From Alligator mississippiensis (Eukaryota; Chordata; Crocodylia; Alligatoridae): DNA of 64,000 bases. Below are positions 1 through 10,499 of the stretch, one piece after another. Each line of letters begins with the position of its first letter. Position 1 is the first letter of the stretch. The stretch spans positions 215,605,978-215,669,977 of the forward strand of contig NC_081828.1 of assembly GCF_030867095.1 (NCBI RefSeq). The letters run 5' to 3'. The position numbers and the translations under genes were made by a program. The notes beneath the pieces are model-generated. The model had not been told where the DNA came from. It did not search any database and was given only the letters and a program-made list of their open reading frames with translations.

Positions 1-105
1 GGATTTCATGTGTGCAAAGGAAAAATGAGTGGACAGACCATATTTCCTTAGCCATAATCCTAGTCGATACAAGTGTAGGACATGCTCTGCACAAATCAAC
101 TAATT

Positions 106-372
106 TTCAAGGGTGCTACAGGGGTTCCACACAATGTTAGCATTGTTAAGTGCACACACAAGTCACAAGATAAACCCAGAGATTTCACAGGAATTCATAG
201 TGTCAAAAAACACATTGACTTGTTGTAGGCCGTCTGAGTGCTTTGCAACAGAAGAACTGCTCTAGCATTTTTCTGTAGTCAAAAAATGAGTGAAAGCCAA
301 GAACTGACATTTTCTGAGGGCCTCAAGTCTAATGAGGGGTGGCACGAGTCTGAAAAAGTTGAAAACTATTGA
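106..372 (+). repeat. Interspersed hAT-like repeat, copy 1
   Basis: This segment shares a series of blocks with 11225-11525 and 28310-28585: 'aagggtgc' near the start, 'aaacccagagatttca', 'gaattcatagtgtc', 'gcattttctg' and a terminal 'gttgaaaactattgag', which is a decayed 'gttgagaaccactg'. That last motif is the usual end of many hAT-type non-autonomous DNA transposons. The ends are approximate and no target duplication was found. The family name is not known to me. Confidence 0.55.
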
Positions 373-378
373 GTTAAA

Positions 379-1655
379 CCTTAGTTTGGACTCATGCTAA
401 AGGCCGCCCCACTTGATCCGCCTGTAAATGGGTACCTGGTCAGGCAACTGGACGGGATGATGGCAACAGCATTCCCTTGTGTGTCATTAGCTACAGAAAC
501 CAGCATGTCCTAAATGTTGGCCATCACTAGGTGGGCGGGTGTTTGATGTGTCCTCTGCCATTGTGAGACCAGCCCCAGCAGATATGACAACTGACTTTGG
601 ACACAATAGTCACGGGTGCTGTTTAATCCAATTTCCAGAAGCTTTGTGCTTCAAAACCACCACTGTAGAAACCAACCTTGGAGCCAGATGGATCAAAGAC
701 CCACTCAGAGCAGCAGTCATAAGGCAACCCAAAGTGTCCCCACTGCTGTATTTCTCTGGTGGGTAGGGTTGGTTATTGGCTGCTTCTTCAAAAGTAGCAT
801 TAGGTCAGTGTAGACCTAGTCCATAAGGTCATTTGAGACAGAAACCGGTGTGCTCCATTGTAGGCTTGTGCAGGGTCTAGAGAGGTAACAGGCACCTGAT
901 CTCAGCTTGCTCCTCCTCTGGGTGTTGCAATGGGGTTAGATCAAGGGTGGGGAAATGGCAGATGGGTTAGATGGAAGTAGCAAATTATGGAACTACAGCA
1001 GCGATCGATAATTATTGCTGTAAGTCCAGATTTGTTGCTTCATCCTCCATAAGCCCCAGGAAAAAGGACAAATTCAATAGCCTCACAAGTGGAAAGTGTC
1101 ATCAAATCATTCAATTTAGCCCCAGATGAGTAGAAAAAAGCTGGCTGGTTAATTCAAGTCCATGCCATAGCGGGGGCAAACTTGCAACCGCCGCTTGGCT
1201 CTATCCAGTCCTGCCCTAAGAGTTCCCCTTGATGGAAATGGTGGGTTTTTTTCCAATTTAGGCTGAACTGGGGCCCAGAGACCTGGTAGAGGTCTGGTAA
1301 CAAAATTTTCATAGAGGGCTGGTAAGGGGAGATGGACAACCCACCCCCGACCACATATTTTTGCGGTGCCAGAACAGTTGTGTACAGCCTGTCCACAGCA
1401 TTCGGGGATTCATACCTTCCTCCTCTCCCAACAAGATCTCTCCCAGCTGAGATCTCTGGACTTGCCCCAGCCTGGAGAGTCTGTACCAACAGATCTCCTC
1501 ATCCATATGGTTTTTGACATCATTATTTGGAAACCAGAGTTCCCTACTAAACTTCAAAAGAGACACTCAGCACAAAAAGATTGCCAACAACCACCTTATC
1601 CTCTATTAGGCATAGCATACTGTATTACAAGTACAAGGAATCAAAACTTGTGGAA
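379..1655. other. Unassigned flank or intron 1, no gene seen
   Basis: The open frames here are short, overlap on both strands and lack recognisable protein motifs. I looked for a signal-peptide-coding exon followed by a phase-0 donor, which TMIE exon 1 should provide, and did not find one. The composition is not CpG-rich, which argues against a promoter island here. Confidence 0.4.
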
Positions 1656-1659
1656 GAAG

Positions 1660-1752
1660 TGACACTTTTATTAGACCAACCAGATATTTGCAAACAAATT
1701 ATTTTATTTATTTGCAAGCTTTCAGGCATGTTCACCCTTCATCAGGCATAGG
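1660..1752 (+). repeat. GTTGGTCTAA-family repeat, 3' part
   Basis: It contains 'cttttattagaccaacc', 'ttgcaagctttcaggcatg' and 'cacccttcatcaggc'. These blocks recur in the same order at 48225-48303 and 49727-49799. This is the downstream half of a high-copy repeat present about nine times in the window. Confidence 0.7.
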
Positions 1753-2257
1753 AGAGAGCAGAGATTGGAAAAGTTCTCCTAGGTAGAAATGAAAATTCAT
1801 ATCCGTATTACAAGTAACGTGCTCCCCCCGTGCTTTCGTATAAAATGCATTTCCATAGAGCTTTTTAATATGGCCACCAGATGGTGCTCCTCCATTGCTC
1901 TTGATGGCTTCAAAAAAGGTAGGGAAGTCAAAAAAGGAGTGAGTGGATGAATGTGCAAAGAAATGTGAGGGCACGCACACGTGGGCATGGTGTCTGCATC
2001 TGCAGTGGAATGGTTCCTCTTGTATCTGATCCCCCTAAAAATGTATGCGGGCCACCAGTTTTCTCCCACATTTGCTACATGGTTTAATGATGGGTTTTCT
2101 TCCTGCAGCGATCTGGCTGGGTAGGAAAGCTAGGCCAGCAGCTCAGGTATGGGAAGCTTGCTAAATAAGAGACATGGCTTTTTGCCCAGGGCTCTGAACC
2201 ATGGTCTTTGGAGGTCTAGTTCAAGGCCAGCTGTGGCCAGTCCCTCTGCAACCCTGG
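1753..2257. other. Unassigned sequence, no gene seen
   Basis: Only short overlapping open frames are present, without recognisable domains. No repeat family was identified in this interval. Confidence 0.3.
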
Positions 2258-2345
2258 GCAGGGGCACTGAATCATAGAGAAATAGGATGGGAAGGGATCT
2301 TGAGAGGTCATCCAGTCCCACCCCCTGCCTGAGGCACACTTATCC
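2258..2345 (-). repeat. CR1 LINE 3' end, reversed
   Basis: The + strand reads 'aatcatagagaaataggatg', then 'gggatcttgagaggtcatcc' and 'agtcccaccccctgcctgag'. This is the reverse complement of the CR1 tail (gggttggactagatgacct, then a short ATTCT-type end). It is a 5'-truncated fragment. Confidence 0.8.
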
Positions 2346-2723
2346 CTATACAAGTCCCTCAACTAACTTCTTAGCAACACCACAGAGGTCACTTTGGATG
2401 GGAACAAAGAAAGCACTTGAGTGGAACCGAGGTTCCTGAATACAGTATTATTGCCTGCTTAACTCTCTCCAAACCCTGGATGCAAAGACAGGGGACTCTG
2501 GGGACTGTCCAGAATTGCACCATCTAGAGCAGCTCAGGACTTGGCTCATGCTGAAGTTGGATGGGGAGCCAGGTGCTTCTCTGCCCAAGTCCCCCGAGCC
2601 TTATGATCCATTAGGGTGAACAAACTTCACATGCAGCGCCAGGATCAGGACCCTCAGAAAGCCGTTTCCTCCACTTCCCTTGAAGATAAGGTTGGAGGAG
2701 GTGGTAGCAAGGCAGGCCTTTGG

Positions 2724-2781
2724 CATAATAGCCTGGTGATTTGAACACTGGCCTAGGAAGCGAAAGACCTGGGTTATACAC
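2724..2781 (+). repeat. tRNA-derived SINE (MIR-like) head fragment
   Basis: 'agcctggtgatttgaacact' and 'ggcctaggaagcgaaagacc' followed by 'tgggtta' match the layout of a tRNA-derived SINE promoter, with an A-box-like start and a decayed B-box. No SINE body follows. It could also be the head of a MIR. Confidence 0.4.
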
Positions 2782-3415
2782 TTCCGTCAGCCTGAAAGGA
2801 TTTAAACCTACATTGCCCAGGGCTATGCCAGCTCATAGTAAGCGGGAATCAGCCTCTACCCATCTTGTTGAAGATGCATCGCTCTGCAAAGAACTCAAGG
2901 TTACGGCGTCAGAAAGAGGAGGGCATTAACTTTCTAATCTAGTGGGTGCAACACTCGCATGGGAGGGGGACGGAGGGGACGTGTAGTCAAGTCCTTTCAG
3001 GTATAAGGCGGATCAGAACCAGTGTCTTCTCCTCCTGCAGCGAGTAGACAATAGATTGCTAACTAAAGGGGTCAGACAGGGCTCTTTGGATGTATTTTAG
3101 GGCTCCCAAACCTACAAGGATGCTGCGAGAGCCCTACTAGAGTGTGGGCATGAGCTATGGAGCCCTGTCAAGTTGTGAGCACTTCTGGGCACGGCCAGTG
3201 GCCAACATGTAAAGCATCTTAGGGGAGTTGAATTAAACACCTGGACACCAGCACCAAGGTTAAGTTTCACACCGAGGTGCTTTAAGCCTATTTGTAAATC
3301 AAGTCCCCAGAGCTGGGAATGGCCCTGTGTCCAGCAGCTTAGGTGTTTGTGCTCTTCTTACAGGGATGTTTGCAATTCTCACGCCACTCTTCTTCTCTTC
3401 CCTCCCCACCTCCAG
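2782..3415 (+). other. TMIE: TMIE intron 1, 3' end with acceptor
   Basis: This is non-coding sequence leading to a pyrimidine-rich tract (about 3386-3413) and an AG at 3414-3415, which forms the acceptor for exon 2. No other gene is seen in the interval. The 5' end of this intron is not visible in the window. Confidence 0.6.
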
Positions 3416-3533
3416 GCCACCACAGAACCTCCAAAAAAGAAGCCGGATCCTGTCACTTCAGAGACGGTGGTTTTCTGGGGGATGCGCCTCTGGCAGGTGG
3501 TTGGAGTCTTTGCCATCTTCGTCCTATCAGTCA
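3416..3533 (+). CDS. TMIE: TMIE coding exon 2 (extracellular end and first part of the membrane span)
   Basis: TMIE is a small single-pass membrane protein of the hair-cell stereocilia and an obligate part of the mechanotransduction complex with TMC1/2, LHFPL5 and PCDH15. This 118-bp exon begins in phase 0 after a pyrimidine-rich tract ending in AG at 3415, and ends with one base of the next codon before GTAAGT at 3534. It encodes a lysine/proline-rich extracellular stretch (TTEPPKKKPDPVTSETVV), the motif FWGMRLWQVVG and the start of the membrane helix (VFAIFVLSV). Mammalian TMIE has nearly the same FW-MRLW-VVG-F--FVLS pattern, as I recall it. Residue count and phase also agree with the mammalian exon. 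Exon 1, with the signal peptide, is not seen and probably lies upstream of the window. Identification is by remembered sequence similarity and is supported by the two following exons. Confidence 0.95.
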
Positions 3534-3776
3534 GTAAGTTATCATTTTCTACCCTCCTAGCCCACCCTGGCACCATCTTACCTGCCAACCCCTGTTGACC
3601 CCATCAGACTTGGAGGGAAAACCACCACTGGGGTCAACAAAAATGGGATGGGATTCTTCCTCTGGCATTACTGAATTAGTCTTCAGTAGATTGGGATGGG
3701 ATTTGGAAAGGAAACAGTTTGAGAAATCCAGGTTTGCATTGTGCCTGAAGCCAGACTAGGTCATCATAATGGCCTT

Positions 3777-4070
3777 GACCTTCCCTTGGACATGGCCCTT
3801 AACCTCTTGGATGGCTTTAGGTGTCCCGACCTTCCCTTGGACATGGCTCATAACCTCTTGGATGGCTTTAGGTGTCCCGACTTTCCCTTGGACTTGGCTC
3901 ATAACCTCTTGGATGGCTTTAGGTGTCCAAGGGAAAGTCGGGACTTGGCTCATAACCTCTTGGATGGCTTTAGGTGTCCCGACCTTCCCTTGGACTTGGC
4001 TCATAACCTCTTGGATGGCTTTAGGTGTCCCGACCTTCCCTTATCCTCTTTGATGGCTTTGTGTCCCATA
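3777..4070 (+). repeat. 51-bp minisatellite, 5 full units plus a partial one
   Basis: Units begin at 3777, 3828, 3879, 3930 and 3981 with a partial sixth at 4032, a constant 51-bp period. Each reads roughly 'gaccttcccttggacatggc', then 'tcataacctcttggatggct' and 'ttaggtgtccc'. The junction of units three and four carries an exact 18-bp inversion (3926-3943). Because 51 is a multiple of three and the unit lacks stops in some frames, long repetitive open frames appear on both strands. These are not evidence of coding. Confidence 0.95.
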
Positions 4071-4489
4071 TTCCTCAATCTATGCATATCCCTTTGGGGA
4101 AAGTTTGAGATTTGAAAAGTAGACAGGGCCTTCATTCAAAGACTTTGCTAGTTGTAGTTTCATTGGTAGACAACACTCTCAGTGGAGAAACAGCTTACAT
4201 GGTAATAACTAAGTAGTTTTAATTTTGTTTTTTAAATAGCTTATTCTAGACTGGGGTCAGGAGAGTTTGCAAGCACATGAAACACCCTCTCTGGGCCACA
4301 CTTAAGGCACCCTCCTCCTTTGACAGCAAACCCTTAATCGTACTCTTTGAAAGCAGTTTTTCAATCACTATATGGCGATTTCATCTAGACCACATTTCCT
4401 TAGCATCAAAAGCCTATTTCACAAGCTACCTGTCTCACATGACTTTCTAGAGTAAGGATGAATTGTATCTACTGGTTCATTCTTATCCA

Positions 4490-4770
4490 ATAGGCCTGTT
4501 ATCCTGCCAAGGCAGGTATCTAGACTAGATTGAACATGACTGGTTCTTGACAGACCCATGTTGGCTTTTTTTTTTTTAATCACCTCCTTGTTCTCAAAAC
4601 GTTTACAGATTGATAGGCAAATACTGGTAAAGATAGTGGAATAAAGTATCAGTTAAGCTGACTGATCTATAAATTCCTCAAGGACTCTTCATTCCTCTTT
4701 TTTAATAGATAAGTATTACGTTAGTCCTTCTTTAGTCCTCTGCCATCCACCCTGTCTTCTACTCAGAGAA
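4490..4770 (-). repeat. Possible old LINE or other interspersed fragment
   Basis: The phrases 'cagacccatgttggcttttt', 'cacctccttgttctc', 'ttacagattgataggc' and 'gctgactgatctataaattc' resemble a sauropsid interspersed repeat that I remember in similar order, perhaps the reverse of a CR1-related element. I cannot name it. The boundaries are rough. Confidence 0.3.
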
Positions 4771-5029
4771 TCATTAATGGTTCAGATTGCTTACAAACTA
4801 CCTGAAGCAATCTAGATGACTTTTATCACGCCTCACTAGCTTGAACACAACCAGCTGATCTAACTAGTCCTTAGCCTGATCTTACTCCATTTCAGTCCAT
4901 GATCCTTAGCCCCAGTGAAAATTAAGTACCTGGTCACCTTTTTATGCACAGACTATACACAAAGGAAGCACTGAAGACTTGGGGTTTCCCTACATCATCT
5001 GTTATTTAATGGGGGAAAGAGCAAATAAG

Positions 5030-5735
5030 ACCTACACATGCTCATGAAGTTCAACAAGGACAAGTGCAAAGTCCAGCAATCCCATGCACCGGTGCAGGCT
5101 GGGGCTGACGGGCTGGGCAGCAGCTCTGCAGAAAAAGACCTGGGGGTGACAGTGGACAAGAAGATGGACATGAGTCAGCACTGTGCCCTTGGTATCAAGA
5201 AGGCTACTGGCATACTGGGCTGCACTGGTAGAAGCGTCGCCAATAGATTGAAGGCAGTGATTTTTCCCCTCTGTTCAGCACTGGGGAGGGCACATCTGGA
5301 GTCCTGTGTCCAGTTTTGGGCCCCCACTACAGAAAGGATGTGGACAAATTGGAGACAGACCAGTGGAGGGTAATGAAAATGGTTTGGGGGCTGGGCATGG
5401 GCAACTGGTGCCCCCCCCCCCCCAGAGTATGGAGGGGGCACCAGATCACCAATGGAGCAGGGGGGGCAGCAGCCAATCGCCGAGCCAGCAGCAAAACTGG
5501 ATGTGCACTTCCAGTTTCACAGCTGGCACTTCCAGGGGGTGCATGGCCGATCTCAGGGGGTGCACGTGCACCCATGTGCACCCCCTATGCATGGCCAATG
5601 AGGTGCGAGGAGGCATGCACATGGCTTGCAAGGAGGAGCTGAGGGAACTGGACTTATTGAGTCGGCAGAAGAGAAGACAGAGGTGGGGATTGAATAGCAG
5701 CCTTCACCTCCCTGCAGAGGGTTGCAAAGAGGATG
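5030..5735 (+). repeat. CR1 LINE fragment: RT C-terminal part and 3' segment
   Basis: Translation gives MKFNKDKCKVQ, then LGSSSAEKDLGVTVDKK and LESCVQFWAP, which are standard CR1 reverse-transcriptase C-terminal blocks. They are followed by the remnant of 'eerLRELGL-SLqkRR'. The copy is 5'-truncated, ends without the usual CR1 tail and is interrupted by about 220 bp of unrelated sequence (5401-5625). Confidence 0.85.
5401..5625. repeat. Unidentified insertion inside a CR1 copy
   Basis: CR1 sequence breaks off after 'ggggctgggcatgg' and resumes at about 'cacatggcttgcaaggagga'. The intervening GC-rich block starts with a run of C and contains 'tgcacgtgcacccatgtgca' and 'ccctatgcatggccaatgag'. 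A short 'catgg' lies at both junctions. The family is not recognised. Confidence 0.5.
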
Positions 5736-6610
5736 GAGCTGAATGATCCTCCCATGAGACTCCACCTACCAGATCCCTTAGATTGTCAAAGTCTATTTAA
5801 TTGCAACTCAATGGCCTTCTTCTGTTGCTCTCATTCCTTCCATTACTCACCAGCTGCCACATTTCCCTGCCTTCTGCCTCGTTTCAAACTAATGCACTGT
5901 CTACTCAGACAACTATTCAAAATAAAAGACAGAGAGAAGAGCTGCTCCCCCAGAAGTTACCTCTGTCTTCTGGAAGAAGAAGTTGTCCCAACACAGCCTA
6001 AGAACTTGAACACTTCTCTTTTCTAATAGACATCTGGGCCAAGATCTCAGCAACAACCTGTCCTGCCTCTGATTAGGTGTTCAATACCAGATCCCTATCA
6101 CAATATGGCCCCTACTCCTTTTCTTCTTTGATCATCACCCAGAGACATTCAAGGAGCCTGCCTCATTGTTCCTGAACATCAAAGCAAGTATATCCAAGTC
6201 TCCTCCCTTTCTCCTTCCCCCACCTATTTCCTGACCAAGCTGTGATTTCACCCACCACATCTCTGCTGATGCTATACACCCACCTTCATTGTTCTTATCC
6301 AATTAACACAGTCATTCACCCCAGACATCAAACAAAGTTCAAAGAAACCAAAAGTCAAAAGAGTCACGCTGCCAAAAATCCTGGGTTTCAAATAAAAAAC
6401 TAAGACAATGCATTTCAAAGATAGTACGTGTGTACTTAAGATTTTAAACAGCCCTTCTGTTAAGGGTTGCAAGCTTGGTTCAAGCAAGCCTGAAGCACTG
6501 AATGCCTCCTTCCTTTTTCTTTAAAAAAAGGGAAAGATGCTGAATTTCTCATAATCCCATGACTGGAGGAGCTGAAGCATTGAGGAAAAAACACACCAAA
6601 TAGAAAAAAA
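5736..6610. other. Unassigned intronic sequence
   Basis: The sequence is AT- and CT-rich with only short overlapping open frames. No gene or named repeat was recognised. Confidence 0.3.
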
Positions 6611-6615
6611 GACTC

Positions 6616-6775
6616 AAGCTAAAAATCCCAAGAACTGCCAGGTGCATCTAACAAGTGCATGTGCACCAAAGTGCAGGATTTCAGCATCAGAAAGGAAAAG
6701 ACAACTCAGAATAAAGTCCCAAGAACTGCCAGTTGCATCTAACAAATGCACATGCACCAAGGTGCAGAATTTAAG
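6616..6775 (+). repeat. Tandem duplication, two ~60-bp copies
   Basis: 'tcccaagaactgccaggtgc' followed by 'atctaacaagtgcatgtgca' (from about 6625) is repeated from about 6717 as 'tcccaagaactgccagttgc' and 'atctaacaaatgcacatgca'. The copies are about 90 bp apart and diverged at several sites. Origin unknown. Confidence 0.75.
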
Positions 6776-6779
6776 TGTA

Positions 6780-8590
6780 ATGGAGCAATCAATGAGTTTT
6801 TGGTGACCGTGTAGCAATAGTGGAGGCAAGAATCAAACCCAGTCAAGTAAGGGAATCTCTCACAAGTAATGAGGGCTAAAGCTCAGCTCCTTAGAAGTAC
6901 TGAAGTACATAAGTCCCACTGAAAGCAAAGCCTCAAATCTCTCTGGGGCATTAGGCCATTTTTGATTCATAGATCACTGAGCCATGGCTACTCAAATTCA
7001 AACACACACAGACACAGCCACTCATCACCCAGCAAAACCAAACGGTTTGTCAGTGCAACGGACGGTTTATTTTCGCAGGGCAGGAACATTATGGCAGAGG
7101 CATTTATTTACTGGTCTGCAGCTCTGGATAAAGCTCTGTCCCAACTCAACAGCCAAATAATAAATCAACGGAAGCCAAAGAACTGGAGGAGGGGGTTCAG
7201 TTGCAAAGAGAAAAGGGATGTTTTAAATGCATCTACTGATTTTTCACTGAAGTAAGGGACTTGACTGATTCTGTGAAAGTGAGAGAGAAAGTCTGCAGAG
7301 TAGCGCTTATCCCCAAGGAGCAAAGTGATGTCAGCCAGTGCAAGATAGCTTAGAAAAGTAGTAACACTGCAAAAACCCAGAATTTAGAGAATCAGCCCTC
7401 ACCAGCTTCACCCCTCTGGCTCCTGCAAGGTGCCTCTCTCCTCTGGAGTCCATCCTCCAGATACACTGATGGTTCCCCAGGTTGGGAGCAGAGGCGTCCC
7501 ACCTCCGAGCGGACGTGCACAGCTCTGCTCCAGGGTCTGCCTTTTGGCTCCTGGCCTCAGTCCAGATCAACCTTGTATGCTGCTTTCAGCTGGAGTATTG
7601 GCTCAAGGAGGGCCTTTCCGTCTAGGTTCACCAATTGACTTGTGCTCTTGGCTTGGTTTCAAAAGCACCATCAGCTATTAGCCAGAAGGAAATTGTACTA
7701 GGCTTCTCTATCCCACCCAGAGGAGGAGCATCTTTCCCAAGGCTTTGGGAGGCTATCTGATCAGAGTCCTGCCCCAGCTCCCATTGGCTCGACAGCCACA
7801 CCTGTTTCATCAGGTGTTTGCTTTTAAGCATTATGGTTTCTAACCTGCACTCTTTAAAATCTCAGGCAGGTGGCAGCCTTGGATGGCAAATGCAACTGCA
7901 GTGCTCAGTCTGGATCCCAGAACTGCAGTCTTATCGCATGCCAGGCTTACTGTAAAAAAAAACAAAAACCAGCAACCCAAAACTTCAAAGTGCCTTTATT
8001 ATACTGCAGACAGCATCTCAGCCAATGCTACGGACATTGCAATTTATTTAATTTAGCTAACAAGGTTAATGGGAACAAACATGTGGAAAGGGATAATGAG
8101 CATTGCTCCTCAGAGCTCCAGACAACAATTAGAGAGCAGGATGTAGGGAGCAGATGATTTTCCCTCTGCTACTGTAGGAGTCTTACACTCTCCTCTGAAG
8201 CACCTGGGGCTGGTCCCTGCCAGGGACAGAACAGGGGAGGAGATGGACCTCCGCGTCTACCTTTTGCCACTGTTTCAATCAATCTTCCCTGACTGTAATG
8301 CTCCTCGAAAGGAAAGGTGTCCTGGGTATATGCGGTCCTCTCAGCTGCAATGATCATCCTCTGGATTTCACTGACAGAGCCATAAACTCTCAAAAATACA
8401 TTACTGGCTCTGTCTGTGGTTATATGAGTCTTATTCATTTCAGTGTTAAGCCAATTTCAAAGAGGAAGCATTAAGCAATTTGGTAAATTGTCATTCCTAT
8501 TAAAATGTTTTGATCCGTGTCTTGTAAGAGACAGTTTTCATAGTTTCTATGGGGAGCCACGTCTGAAAAGAAAGAATGAAATATAAGATC
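6780..8590. other. Unassigned intronic sequence with a candidate conserved block at 7940-8150
   Basis: No gene or named repeat was recognised. The part at 7940-8150 is non-repetitive and AT-rich, with 'gcaatttatttaatttagct' and 'gacaacaattagagagc', a texture often seen in vertebrate conserved noncoding DNA. This is only a suggestion from composition. Confidence 0.3.
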
Positions 8591-8741
8591 ATAAAAAAAT
8601 GAAATAAAAGAGGATCTACATGTATATGAATGTCACATATATGCTAACATGATACACACATATATAGACATGATATTTTATTATATATTGATAAGGATAG
8701 ATAGATAGATAGATATGAAAAGAAAGAATGAAATAAAAGAT

Positions 8742-8823
<82 letters not shown>

Positions 8824-9006
8824 TACACACACACCTATATATACAGGGGTGTAGGCTGTAGCCGTGTTGGTCTAAGGACCTTGTCTACATATATATACAC
8901 ACACTTATACACACATATGTGTGTGTGTGTATATGAATGTCACATATATACAAACATGATACACACACATATATATAGACACAATATTTTATTATATATT
9001 GATAAG

Positions 9007-9038
<32 letters not shown>

Positions 9039-9141
9039 TGAAAAGAAAGAATGAAATAAAAGATCATTGGGTTGGTCTAATAAAAGATATCAAATTCACC
9101 CAAGAAACCTTGTCTGCCTATAAAAGATCATATACACACAC

Positions 9142-9194
<53 letters not shown>

Positions 9195-9380
9195 CCGGGG
9201 TGTAGGTTGTAGCCGTGTTGGTTTAAGGACCTTGTCTACATATATATACACACACTTATACACACATACAATAAAATATTGTGTCTATATATATGTGTGT
9301 GTGTATATGAATGTCACATATATACAAACATGATACACACACATATATATAGACACGATATTTTATTATATATTGATAAG

Positions 9381-9439
<59 letters not shown>

Positions 9440-9445
9440 TATGGC
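8590..9445. repeat. Compound microsatellite block, partly tandemly duplicated
   Basis: (CA)n, (TA)n and (GATA)n tracts are combined with 'gatattttattatatattg', 'gaaaagaaagaatgaaata' and 'gtagccgtgttggt'. The stretch from 'ggggtgtaggctgtagccgt' at about 8846 recurs at about 9196, a spacing near 350 bp. The 'tattgataaggatagatag' block occurs three times (near 8683, 8997 and 9371). Remnants of the GTTGGTCTAA family sit inside. Open frames across it are low-complexity artefacts. Confidence 0.9.
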
Positions 9446-9925
9446 ATATACTGCACATAACAGGCTCTCCCCTGGCTTTTAACTTGATCTGCTTAGCAGA
9501 TGGTGAAAGTCTGCCCTGCCTTGTGTACTTTCAGACATGGTAATGAAGCCTGGCTAGTCTGAATACTCTAACAAGATCATAGCTTTTAAATCCTAGCCAA
9601 GACAGCAGCCAACTTCACATAATCACTTTTGATCAGTTCACAGCCTGTTGGTTCACAACAAAGGAGGCCCCAGCCCTGCCCCAGTGCCTACCAATGATAA
9701 CTGCATTGGATGGACCTGGCAGTCCCTCTGGGGAGGGTGGGGAAGATAAGGGGACAATGGATCACATGGAGTTTGTAGGAGAGATTAGCTGGGAGGTAGT
9801 GGAGATCCAACCCAGGTTTCCCTTATCCAGTCGGTCTGGCTGGTTTTCCTGAGTGGGACTTGGCCCACTCAGGAAAGCCAAGGCCAACCTGTCAGCGGGT
9901 TTGATAATAATGCTGAACTCTAAGC
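9446..9925. other. Unassigned intronic sequence
   Basis: No gene, RNA or named repeat was recognised. Confidence 0.3.
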
Positions 9926-10075
9926 TACAGGGGTGTAGGTTGTAGCCGTGTTGGTCTAAGGACATAGGCAGACCCCAAAGCTTGCTACATGTTTTTTTTT
10001 CCAACTATTTAAGTTGGTCTAATAAAAGATACCAGATTCACCCAAAGAACCTTGTCTGCCTAACTCGAAGTTTGC
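9926..10075 (+). repeat. GTTGGTCTAA-family repeat, inverted-end copy
   Basis: It starts 'caggggtgtaggttgtagcc' then 'gtgttggtctaaggacatag'. After about 50 bp it continues with 'agttggtctaataaaagata' and 'cccaaagaaccttgtctgcc', which is the reverse complement of the middle of the family. The copy is therefore folded back on itself, as at 16092-16302. Confidence 0.75.
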
Positions 10076-10349
10076 ATTTTTCATCAGCAAATCTCAGTGA
10101 GCGTTACCAAACAGATCTGTCTCATTCTCCTTGTCGTATTTGGGATGCATGGACCTAGTAGAATCGTGGATGCTTATATTAACTTTAGTCTCTTTAATTC
10201 ACTTATAATGACTTCATACATGCATAAGTGATTGGCTTGGGCTATGTCTGTGGCTCTATTCTCCCACTCCCCTTCTTCTGCACCCCCCGTCCTCAACAAG
10301 CCCTGATCACTTTTTGATTCTCACTCCAATGGTCCTGTATCATTGCACT

Positions 10350-10495
10350 CCTTGTTTTACAGATGGGGAAATTCAGGCTGGGGCAATAAAATTAGTTGCC
10401 TAAAATCACCCTGCAGGCTAGATGAGAGATTGAACCCATGTCTCATAAGCACCAGTCCAGTACACTGTCCCCTAAACCACACTGCCTCTGCGTTG
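10350..10495 (-). repeat. MIR SINE, reversed
   Basis: Read on the minus strand it has a tRNA-like head with 'gacatgggttcaatctc' (B-box), the core with 'tgattttaggcaactaattt', and the tail 'atttccccatctgtaaaac'. This order is diagnostic for MIR. It is worn, as expected for this old family. Confidence 0.8.
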
Positions 10496-10499
10496 GGTG

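Noticed and set aside
2724-2781. A functional tRNA gene
   Set aside because: It has A-box-like and B-box-like text but no foldable cloverleaf or acceptor stem. A SINE head is more likely.
3741-4115. Long open frames on both strands encoding a repeated DLAHNLLDGFRCP-like peptide
   Set aside because: They are produced by the 51-bp minisatellite, whose period is a multiple of three. The frame exists on both strands and lies inside TMIE intron 2 with no gene context.
5038-5373. Open frame with FNKDKCKV and LGSSSAEKDLGVTV blocks, taken alone as a gene
   Set aside because: These are CR1 reverse-transcriptase C-terminal blocks, as also seen at 29488 and 42825. It is a truncated LINE.
8616-9456. 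Tyrosine/isoleucine/valine-rich frames on the minus strand
   Set aside because: Low-complexity translation of CA, TA and GATA microsatellites.
10350-10495. A tRNA gene on the minus strand
   Set aside because: The tRNA-like head is followed by the MIR core and tail, so it is a SINE.
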